Assembly: GCA_041164825.1 (NCBI GenBank)
Contig: JBEAOO010000234.1
Coordinates: 1-5,468, forward strand
Source: JBEAOO01 sp041164825
GTDB taxonomy: Bacteria; Pseudomonadota; Gammaproteobacteria; Burkholderiales; Burkholderiaceae_C
DNA length: 5,468 nt
Reading direction: 5' to 3'
Made by a program: the position numbers and the translations under genes. Below, in pieces: positions 1 through 5,468 of this stretch (its first letter is position 1; each line of letters opens with the position of its first letter). Below the pieces are notes generated by a model. It was not told the DNA's origin, did not search any database, and was given only the letters and a program-made list of their open reading frames with translations.

Positions 1-20
1 GCATGCCACCGCTGGTTCAG

Positions 21-118
21 GGAGCGCTGTGCCGCATTCGCTTTGCGCAGGGTAAGGAGGAGGGCCCGCGCAGCGGGTCCGGGGGACACGGAGCACAGCG
101 AATGCGGCACAGCGCTCC
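21..118. repeat. Nested palindromic intergenic element (22-bp perfect inverted repeat with inner hairpin)
   Basis: The left arm 21-42 is the exact reverse complement of the right arm 97-118 (22 of 22 bases). After one mismatch (43/96), three more pairs (44-46 with 93-95) extend the stem. Inside, 62-69 pairs with 73-80 (eight pairs, one of them G-U) around the 3-nt loop GCA at 70-72. The two strands of the intervening internal loop (47-61 and 81-92) are both G/A-rich on the plus strand and do not pair with each other. No target-site duplication is visible at the edges and no T-run follows either arm, so it is not a standard intrinsic terminator. It lies 121 bp past the greB stop, in a region with no gene. 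Inference: a member of a dispersed REP/MITE-like palindrome family, or a structured RNA at the end of the greB transcript. The remainder of the gene-free stretch (1-20, 119-239) shows nothing supportable. Confidence 0.85.
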
Positions 119-239
119 GAGCACCGGCCTCTGAATGCGGTTCGCCTCGGGGCAGAGAACAGCCCTTGCCGCCTACCGCCCTTTTGACGCCTTTGATGAA
201 CGCGAAAGCGTGCGAGAGCACCGTCAGACTCGCCGCCGC

Positions 240-812
240 TCAGGCCGCGCCCGGCTTCGGGTAGCTCACCGCCAGTACCTCCACCCGCTCCTGCCCACCC
301 GGGGTGTTGAGCAAGACCTCATCGCCCACGCGCGACTTGAGCAGCGCGCGCGCCATGGGTGCCACCCAGCTCACTTCGCCGGCCAGGTTGTCGACCTCGT
401 CGATGCCCTTGATGGTGATGGTGCGCTCCACGTCGGCGCTGGTGACGTAGGTGACGGTGGCGCCAAAAAACACCTGGTCGCTGCCATGGTGCACCGAGGG
501 GTCGACCGACTCGGCGATGTCCAAGCGCTTGGTGAGAAAGCGGATGCGCCGGTCGATCTCACGCAGGCGCTTTTTGCCGTAGAGGTAGTCGCCGTTTTCC
601 GAGCGATCGCCATTTTTGGCCGCCCACGACACCACCTCCACCACGCGCGGGCGCTCCACATCGAGCAGGCCCATCAACTCGTCGCGCAGGCGCTTCAGGC
701 CCTGTGGGGTGAGGTAGTTTTTACTGCCAGCGGGAATGGGCGCGAGCGCGGGGCCGCCGTCGTCATCGTCGTCGCTGTTGTTGTCGGATTCGCGGGTGAA
801 GGCTTTGCTCAT
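240..812 (-). CDS. greB: Transcription elongation factor GreB
   Basis: GreB enters the secondary channel of RNA polymerase and stimulates cleavage of the backtracked transcript 3' end, rescuing stalled complexes. The 190-aa product starts with MSKAFTRES, typical of GreB. The coiled-coil domain begins near residue 31 (KNYLTPQG) and runs to about 105. Its tip carries GDRSEN (68-73), with the acidic pair D69/E72 corresponding to the Mg-binding tip residues of Gre factors, followed by KKRLREIDRRIRFL (80-93), which is characteristic of GreB rather than GreA. The C-terminal FKBP-like domain includes VFFGATV (114-120), SWVAPMARALL (148-158) and NTPGG (169-173). It is about 30 residues longer than the 158-aa E. 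coli protein, mostly because of an N-terminal acidic insert (SDNNSDDDDDGG, 9-20). The ATG overlaps the stop of the upstream synthetase gene (ATGA, 812-809) and has no clear Shine-Dalgarno of its own, so translation is probably coupled. Identity is certain at family level. Confidence 0.96.
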   Translation of the reverse strand: MSKAFTRESDNNSDDDDDGGPALAPIPAGSKNYLTPQGLKRLRDELMGLLDVERPRVVEVVSWAAKNGDRSENGDYLYGKKRLREIDRRIRFLTKRLDIAESVDPSVHHGSDQVFFGATVTYVTSADVERTITIKGIDEVDNLAGEVSWVAPMARALLKSRVGDEVLLNTPGGQERVEVLAVSYPKPGAA

Positions 813-2563
813 GGTGGCTGCATTTTGGCGCCGTCGGCCCCACCACGTTGTGCCAGCTCGGCTTCGCGTTGGCGCAGCACGCTGCGCATCACCTTGCCGG
901 TGGTGGTCATGGGCAGGGCCTCAATGAACTCGATGGCTTTGGGGTACTCATAGGGCGCCAACCGGCCGCGCACGTGCTGCTGCAACTCATGCACCAGCGC
1001 CTCGCTGGGCACATGGCCCGGTGCCAGCACCACATAGGCCTTGACCACCGCGCCGCGCTCGGCGTCGGGCTGCGGCACCACGGCGGCGTTGGCCACGGCC
1101 GGGTGCTTGACCAAACAGTTTTCCACCTCGCTCGGGCCAATGCGGTAGCCCGCGGCCTTGAACACATCGTCGCTGCGGCCTTGGTACCAGAGGTAGCCGT
1201 CGGCATCCATCAGGGCCGTGTCGCCGGTGCGGCACCAACTGTTTTGCGGATCGCCGGTGTATTTGGCGCGGGTGGCGTCGCCGCGCTGCCAGTAGCCCAA
1301 AAAGAAAATCGGATCGGGCTCGCCATGCACATCGCGCCGGTGCACGGCCACATCACCCGGCGTGCCGCGCGGGCACTCTTGGCCGGCGTCGTCGATCACC
1401 GCCACATGGTGGCCGGGGTAGGCGCGGCCCATGCTGCCCGGGCGCGCCGGCCAGCCCAGGGCCTGGCTGCAGTTGCCCACCACGTAGTTGATTTCGGTCT
1501 GGCCAAACATCTCGTTGGGCACCACGCCGAGCTCGTCCACGCACCAGTGAAACACCGCGTCGCCCACGGCCTCGCCGGCGCTCATCAGTGCGCGCAAGTG
1601 CAGGTCAAACCGCGCGCGCGGCTGCGGCACGGCCTTCATCATGGCCTTGAGCGCGGTGGGAAAGAGAAAGCTGTTGGTAACGCGGTGGCGCGCCATCAAG
1701 TCCAGCGCCACCTCGGGTGCAAAGCGCCCGCTGTAGGCCACCAAGGGCACGCCAAAGTACAGCGCCGGCAGCAGCACATCCATCAACCCACCTGTCCAGG
1801 CCCAGTCGGCCGGGCTCCAAAACACGGCGTCAGCGGGCGCGCCACTCAGGCCGCGCGGCATGGGTTCGGCCGGGTCGATCAACCAGTTCTGGCTGCAGAC
1901 AAAGCCGCTCAGGTTGCCGATGAGCGCCCGGTGCGGGATCAGCGCGCCCTTGGCCGGGCCGGTGGTGCCGCTGGTGTAGATCAGCACGGCCGCGTCGTCG
2001 GCCAAGGTGTCAACGGGGGTGAAATCAGCGGCCTCGGCAGCCAGCGCGGCGTCCCAGTCCACATCGCCCTGCCCTTGCGCCGCGCCCACGGCCACCAGCG
2101 TCCGCAACGCCGCACAATCGGCCCGCACGGCCAGCACATGGGCGATCGCCGATTCATCAACGATGGCCAGCACCGCACCGCTGTCGTTGAGCCGGTAGCC
2201 CAGCGCATCGGGGCCAAACAGCATCGACAGCGGCATGGCGATGGCGCCGAGTTGGTAGAGCGCCAGGTGCGCCACGGCCGTTTCTACCCGCTGCGGCATC
2301 ACCACCGCCACACGGTCGCCGCGCTGCACGCCCAGCCGGCGCAGCCCGTGCGACAAGCGATTGGCGCGGGCGTGCAACTCACCATAACTGTGCAGCGTCA
2401 GCGTGCCGTCGTCGCGCTCAGCGCGCATGGCCACGGCCGAGGGTTGCAACCTCGCCCAGCGCGCGCAGCACACCTCAGCGATGTTGAAGCGCGCCGGCAC
2501 CTGCCAGTGGAAGTGGGCGTGGAGCGCAGCGTGGTGGTCTTTGAAGTGGGGCAAGGCGGTCAC
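809..2563 (-). CDS. AMP-forming acyl-CoA synthetase (short/medium-chain type)
   Basis: This 584-aa protein belongs to the ANL adenylating superfamily, which activates a carboxylic acid with ATP to an acyl-adenylate and then transfers the acyl group to CoA in the cytoplasm. Visible motifs in order: P-loop YTSGTTGPAKG (196-206); FWSPADWAW (248-256); NEMFGQTE (350-357), the A5 motif; RTGD (445-448); the hinge GRSDDVFKAAGYRIGPSEVE (462-481); and PMTTTGK (551-557), whose K557 is the expected catalytic lysine. Length and all core motifs are complete, so it should be active. The opening (FHWQVPARFNIAE, 18-30) resembles acetyl-CoA-synthetase-like and ACSM-type medium-chain enzymes; the actual acid cannot be read from sequence. 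The start is a GTG at 2563 with GGAG 9 nt upstream; it follows the membrane-protein stop by 25 bp, and its TGA overlaps the greB ATG. The first 20 residues hold six histidines, which is odd. A benzoate or other aryl acid substrate is not excluded. Confidence 0.94.
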   Translation of the reverse strand: MTALPHFKDHHAALHAHFHWQVPARFNIAEVCCARWARLQPSAVAMRAERDDGTLTLHSYGELHARANRLSHGLRRLGVQRGDRVAVVMPQRVETAVAHLALYQLGAIAMPLSMLFGPDALGYRLNDSGAVLAIVDESAIAHVLAVRADCAALRTLVAVGAAQGQGDVDWDAALAAEAADFTPVDTLADDAAVLIYTSGTTGPAKGALIPHRALIGNLSGFVCSQNWLIDPAEPMPRGLSGAPADAVFWSPADWAWTGGLMDVLLPALYFGVPLVAYSGRFAPEVALDLMARHRVTNSFLFPTALKAMMKAVPQPRARFDLHLRALMSAGEAVGDAVFHWCVDELGVVPNEMFGQTEINYVVGNCSQALGWPARPGSMGRAYPGHHVAVIDDAGQECPRGTPGDVAVHRRDVHGEPDPIFFLGYWQRGDATRAKYTGDPQNSWCRTGDTALMDADGYLWYQGRSDDVFKAAGYRIGPSEVENCLVKHPAVANAAVVPQPDAERGAVVKAYVVLAPGHVPSEALVHELQQHVRGRLAPYEYPKAIEFIEALPMTTTGKVMRSVLRQREAELAQRGGADGAKMQPP

Positions 2564-2572
2564 GCGGACACA

Positions 2573-2576
2573 CTCC
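2573..2576 (-). promoter_or_regulatory. Probable ribosome binding site of the acyl-CoA synthetase
   Basis: On the minus strand GGAG stands 9 nt before the GTG at 2563-2561. It supports the GTG as the true start, because no in-frame ATG lies between the preceding gene's stop (2591-2589) and this codon. Spacing is slightly long for a strong site. Confidence 0.45.
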
Positions 2577-2588
2577 GAATCATTGGTT

Positions 2589-3980
2589 TCAGGCCGGCCG
2601 CGCCGGCACGCGCGTGACCTCGCCGCGGCGCAGCGGCTTCAGGTCGCCCACGGAGGCTTGCGACAAGGCCCCGGCCGCGATGATGGCAGGAAAGAAGATG
2701 AACGAATTCATCAGCGCATCGGCCACCGTCAACACGATCACCGTGGCCCACATCAGCGGCAACGCGGCCGCCCGCCAGCCGCTGGCCCGCGGTGCCGCCC
2801 AGCCGGCTCGGCCCGCCGGCCACAGCCACAGCGCCAGGCACGCCGCCAAGCCCACCAGGCCGTATTGGCCAAGCACCAGCATGGTCAGGCCCCACGGGCG
2901 CACGCCGCGCGCGCGCCACCAGTCCCACTGTTCGTTGCCCAGCAGCGGCCGGCGCTTGGCCTCGGCGAGCAGCTTTTGGTCTTGCGCCACGCGCCACACA
3001 AAGGAGCCGCGGCCGGTGGCACGAAACACATCCACCACCTTCTGCCCGAGCGGCGTGGCCTGGGCGATGTGCCGCATCGGCACCACGCCCGAGAGGTAGA
3101 CCGCGCCGCCCAGCAGCAGGCCTGCCAGCAGGCCCAGCAAGCCGTGCCGAGGGCGCAGCCAGGCAAACGCCGACCAGGCCAAGGCGCCCAGCGACAGCAG
3201 CACCACGCCGCCCGCCGATTGCGCGGCCAGCGCCATCAGCAGCAGCACCGCCGCCACCGCTTGCCAACGGCGCTGCGCAGGCCGCGCCGGCTCGGTCACT
3301 GCCAGCCAGCAGGCCAGCAGCGCGCTCAGCGAGATCCACAACCCAAACTGGTTGCCGTGCTCAAAAAAGCCGATCGGCCGGAAGCCCAGGTAGCGCACAT
3401 CGCCATCGTGTCGAAACGGATGCAGCTCGTAGAACCAGCCGTACACCACCGGCCCGATGGTGCCCTCCAGCAGGCTGAACGGCAGGCAGGCCAAGGCGCC
3501 CAGCGCCACCGCTTGCGCGAGCAGGCGCAGGCCGGCGGCCGTGGCGAAGTACACGCGACCCAGCAACCACGGCAAGCCCCAGGTGCCCAGCAGGTAGAGG
3601 CTGGCAAGCGCGGCGCCGGGCAGGTCGTGGCCCGTCAACACGCCGCGGCACAATGGCCACAGGCACCAGAGCAACAAAGGCGCATCGGCCCACGCCGGCC
3701 GCAGGCGCAGCCAGGCTGAGCGGTCGAACAGCAGCGCCCCCAGGGCCGCGGCCAAGGCGCTGACCCAGGCTTTGTGCAACAGCATGTCCGACGGCACGGC
3801 CGCACCGGTGATCCAGTAGGGGAACACCGCCTCGGCCGAACCCGCGGGAAAATGCCCCACCGGCAACACCAGCCAGCCCGCCAGATACACGCCGATCGCC
3901 GCCACCGCCGGCGGCAACCACCGAAACACCGCCACCCCCGCCACCATGAACACGCCAAAGACGATCTCCACCAGGCTCAT
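2589..3980 (-). CDS. O-antigen ligase/polymerase-like polytopic membrane protein
   Basis: The 463-aa product is almost wholly hydrophobic, with roughly ten to twelve predicted membrane spans (for example 4-20, 24-41, 71-85, 99-112, 121-140, 150-170, 209-228, 239-275 as two, 280-300, 364-388, 406-436). Between spans it has a hydrophilic stretch with YLGFRPIGFFEHGNQFGLW (197-215), then SAGGVVLL (255-262), then a long loop 303-361 with GRGSFVWR (323-330) and RRPLLGNEQWDWWR (343-356). The order of a polar 'GN' motif, a large loop carrying a G-R...W...P..G pattern, and final spans is that of Wzy_C/WaaL-type proteins, which join or polymerise lipid-linked glycans at the periplasmic face of the inner membrane. 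Family placement rests on this pattern, not on strong identity, and the substrate is unknown. No glycosyltransferase genes are nearby, so it may instead act in exopolysaccharide export or be an orphan. The ATG at 3980 has GAGG 6 nt upstream and the gene heads the three-gene minus-strand unit. Confidence 0.82.
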   Translation of the reverse strand: MSLVEIVFGVFMVAGVAVFRWLPPAVAAIGVYLAGWLVLPVGHFPAGSAEAVFPYWITGAAVPSDMLLHKAWVSALAAALGALLFDRSAWLRLRPAWADAPLLLWCLWPLCRGVLTGHDLPGAALASLYLLGTWGLPWLLGRVYFATAAGLRLLAQAVALGALACLPFSLLEGTIGPVVYGWFYELHPFRHDGDVRYLGFRPIGFFEHGNQFGLWISLSALLACWLAVTEPARPAQRRWQAVAAVLLLMALAAQSAGGVVLLSLGALAWSAFAWLRPRHGLLGLLAGLLLGGAVYLSGVVPMRHIAQATPLGQKVVDVFRATGRGSFVWRVAQDQKLLAEAKRRPLLGNEQWDWWRARGVRPWGLTMLVLGQYGLVGLAACLALWLWPAGRAGWAAPRASGWRAAALPLMWATVIVLTVADALMNSFIFFPAIIAAGALSQASVGDLKPLRRGEVTRVPARPA

Positions 3981-3986
3981 GCGCGG

Positions 3987-3990
3987 CCTC
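3987..3990 (-). promoter_or_regulatory. Probable ribosome binding site of the O-antigen ligase-like gene
   Basis: On the minus strand GAGG lies 6 nt before the ATG at 3980-3978, a normal spacing. It sits within the 36-bp gap between the two divergent genes and supports the 3980 start. Confidence 0.5.
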
Positions 3991-4016
3991 GCTCAGCCCG
4001 CTGGCCGCAACCAACC

Positions 4017-4538
4017 ATGACGTTTGCGCTCACCCCGTTCAACAGCACCCAGTACATGGGCATGCTCGGTTTTGTGTCTGCTGCGGCCTTGTGCCTGCTG
4101 GCCTCACTGCGCGTGCGCACCGTCACCCGCCAGCTCTGGCGCGGCATTGCTGGCGTGCTGCTGCTGAGCGCCGCCGAGGTGCTGCTGGGCTGGCGCCACC
4201 GCTTGCACTTGTTCGTCAACGCGGTGCTGGAGGTGTTCGACCTGTACCGTTTTCGCGTCGCCATCCAGTTGCTGGTGATTGCCATCATGGTGGGCTTGGC
4301 CGTGCGCGCCTTCAAGCGTGCACCGCCGCGCGAGCACCTGGGCACGCCCACCGCCACAGCAGCCTCGGCGACGGCCGGTTTGCTGGCGCTGTTTGCCATT
4401 GAAACCACGTCGCTGCACATCCTCGACGCCTTGTTGTATGCGCACGCCGGGCCGGTGGTGCTGATCGGCTGGCTGTGGCTGCTGCTGGCCAGCGTGATCG
4501 GCGTGGCGGCACTGTGGGCCACGGCACAAGCACACTGA
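4017..4538 (+). CDS. Small multi-spanning membrane protein of unknown function
   Basis: I do not recognise this 173-aa protein. It begins MTFALTPFNSTQYMG and shows about five hydrophobic segments: roughly 15-33, 41-58, 79-98, 116-136 and 145-169, linked by short basic loops (LRVRTVTRQ, RAFKRAPPRE) that suggest where the cytoplasmic sides are. There is no cleavable signal peptide pattern, no cysteine-rich region and no recognised enzymatic motif; FAIETTSLHILDALLYAHAGP (126-146) between the last two spans is its most distinctive stretch. The reading frame stays open upstream into the antisense of the neighbouring gene, but the 4017 ATG is the only start codon in the gap and avoids overlap. No Shine-Dalgarno is evident, so ATG 4056 or 4062 are alternatives. 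It is transcribed divergently from the O-antigen ligase-like gene, 36 bp away, which suggests but does not prove a shared envelope role. Confidence 0.78.
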   Translation: MTFALTPFNSTQYMGMLGFVSAAALCLLASLRVRTVTRQLWRGIAGVLLLSAAEVLLGWRHRLHLFVNAVLEVFDLYRFRVAIQLLVIAIMVGLAVRAFKRAPPREHLGTPTATAASATAGLLALFAIETTSLHILDALLYAHAGPVVLIGWLWLLLASVIGVAALWATAQAH

Positions 4539-4693
4539 CGCCAGCCTCGCGCTCGGTGAACGCCCCGTGGGCGCCCTGCGGCGCGCTGCCCCTGAATCAC
4601 TCGGCTCTCCCTGCTGGTTGTGGGCATGGCGCCGATTCTGGCATTGCTCTCCACCGCGGTGCCTGCACCCTCACCCTTTGATGGATCCCTGCC

Positions 4694-5468
4694 ATGCAAG
4701 CCCTTGCGTCTACACCCGGCCAGCAGCCCCACCGGTCGCAGTTCATCACCGCCCGCGGCCTGCGCCACCACGTGTTGCGCTGGACGGTGGGCGACCCCGC
4801 CCGCGCCGCCGCGCAGCCGCCGCTGGTGCTGCTGCACGGCTGGATGGACGTGGGCGCGTCGTTTCAGTTTTTGGTCGATGCGCTGACGCTGGACCGCGAG
4901 GTGATGGCGCTGGACTGGCGTGGCTTTGGGCTCACCGACGGCCCGGCCGTGGACGCGTATTGGTTTCCCGACTACCTCGCTGATCTGGAAGCCGTGCTCG
5001 ATGCGCTGTGGCCCGAGCAAGCCATCGACCTGCTCGGCCACAGCATGGGCGGCAACATCGCGATGTCGTATGCGGGCGTGCGGCCGCAGCGCATTCGCCG
5101 GCTGGTGAATGTCGAAGGGTTTGGGCTGCCTGAGACCGCGCCGAGCGAGGCACCCAGCCGCTACGCCAAATGGTTGGACAGTTTGAAGGCGCCCAGCGAG
5201 TTGCGCCCCTATGCCAGCCTGGGCGCGGTCGCGCAGCGCCTGCAAAAGAACAACCCGCTGCTGGCACCAGAACGCGCACGCTGGCTGGCCAGCCACTGGG
5301 CCCGCGAGCAGGCCGACGGCACGTGGGCGCTGCAAGCCGACCCGGCGCACAAGCGCATCAACCCGGTGCCGTATCGCAAAGACGAGGTGCTGGCCTGCTG
5401 GCAGCGCATCAGCGCACCGCTGCTGTGGGTGGAGGGCGACCGCAGCGACATGACGGTGTTTTGGGGCG
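4694..5468 (+). CDS. Alpha/beta hydrolase, 3' end beyond the window
   Basis: The visible 258 residues form the core of an alpha/beta-hydrolase fold enzyme. After a beta strand (PPLVLLHGWMD, 42-52) comes the HGW oxyanion-hole motif (48-50); then VMALDWRGFGLTDGP (70-84), the usual strand and glycine loop; then the nucleophile elbow GHSMGG (115-120) with S117 as catalytic serine. Residues about 145-235 form the cap domain. LLWVEGDRSD (243-252) is the strand that normally presents the catalytic acid, so D249 or D252 is the candidate. The catalytic histidine must lie beyond 5468. The pattern HGWxD...GHSxGG is seen in serine hydrolases resembling SERHL, acting on esters or related bonds; no substrate can be assigned. 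The ATG at 4694 is the first start after an in-frame TGA at 4679-4681. Only a weak ribosome-binding sequence precedes it. It is separated from the upstream membrane-protein gene by 155 bp, so it may have its own promoter. Confidence 0.93.
   Translation, partial: MQALASTPGQQPHRSQFITARGLRHHVLRWTVGDPARAAAQPPLVLLHGWMDVGASFQFLVDALTLDREVMALDWRGFGLTDGPAVDAYWFPDYLADLEAVLDALWPEQAIDLLGHSMGGNIAMSYAGVRPQRIRRLVNVEGFGLPETAPSEAPSRYAKWLDSLKAPSELRPYASLGAVAQRLQKNNPLLAPERARWLASHWAREQADGTWALQADPAHKRINPVPYRKDEVLACWQRISAPLLWVEGDRSDMTVFWG

Noticed and set aside
200..211. ACGC-GAAA-GCGT mini-hairpin just downstream of greB.
   Set aside because: A four-pair stem with a tetraloop and no T-run on the minus strand is not enough to call a terminator.
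43..264. Short plus-strand frame of 73 codons overlapping the palindrome and the end of greB.
   Set aside because: Very Arg/Ala-rich, it reads through the palindromic element and has no domain or homologous motif; it looks like a spurious frame in a repeat.
2562..2585. Seven-codon mini-frame (MIRSVSA) ending on the GTG of the synthetase, considered as a coupling leader peptide.
   Set aside because: It is too short and lacks a ribosome-binding site; the frame simply continues from a shadow of the upstream gene.
848..2617. Long plus-strand open frame (589 codons) antisense to the acyl-CoA synthetase.
   Set aside because: Its translation is rich in His, Arg, Ala, Gln and Gly without domains or motifs, and it mirrors a complete motif-bearing enzyme on the other strand. 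Long antisense frames are expected in GC-rich genes.
2403..3719. Plus-strand frame of 438 codons spanning the junction of the synthetase and the ligase-like gene.
   Set aside because: The product is Gln/Arg/Ala/His-rich low complexity without recognisable domains, opposite two real genes.
4035..4068. Minus-strand TTGAAC followed by a weak CATGGT as a promoter for the three-gene unit.
   Set aside because: The -10 candidate matches the consensus at only three of six positions, and it would lie inside the opposing coding region; support is too weak to annotate.
4539..4693. Intergenic stretch with small hairpins (4561-4565/4569-4573 and 4571-4575/4580-4584) considered as a terminator or regulatory site before the hydrolase.
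   Set aside because: The stems are only five pairs, they compete with each other, and no T-run follows. In such GC-rich DNA they are expected by chance. No convincing promoter was seen either.
3977..5350. Minus-strand open frame of 457 codons covering the small membrane protein and the hydrolase.
   Set aside because: Composition is low in hydrophobic structure and rich in Arg, Gln and Ala. It crosses an intergenic gap and opposes a hydrolase with intact catalytic motifs, so it is a shadow.

Overview
This is a GC-rich (visibly well over 60 %) bacterial chromosomal segment with tightly packed genes and strongly G/C-biased third codon positions. The character of the proteins (a GreB with an acidic N-terminal extension, a short/medium-chain acyl-CoA synthetase, an HGW-type alpha/beta hydrolase) and an intergenic palindrome suggest a betaproteobacterium of the order Burkholderiales, probably Comamonadaceae or a relative. 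That assignment is inference from style, not from a marker gene.

Layout. Bases 1-239 hold no gene; they contain a conspicuous nested palindrome (21-118) whose 22-bp arms match perfectly. Bases 240-3980 carry three minus-strand genes that read as one transcription unit, in mRNA order: a multi-spanning membrane protein of the O-antigen ligase/polymerase type (3980-2589), an AMP-forming acyl-CoA synthetase (2563-809, GTG start, 25-bp gap), and the transcription elongation factor greB (812-240, ATGA overlap with the synthetase stop). The palindrome lies 121 bp beyond the greB stop, at the 3' end of this unit. A 36-bp gap then separates the unit from two plus-strand genes: a small unrecognised membrane protein (4017-4538) and, after 155 bp without a clear feature, an alpha/beta hydrolase (4694 onward) that runs off the window edge.

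How they may work together. The two divergent membrane-protein genes could be a functional pair at the envelope. The synthetase and hydrolase are generic acyl/ester metabolism enzymes. GreB is a housekeeping RNA polymerase factor that looks translationally coupled to the synthetase. No defence system, CRISPR array, transposase, tRNA or rRNA was seen. No clearly new multi-gene system is evident; the most unexplained element is the palindrome at 21-118, followed by the greB-synthetase coupling.
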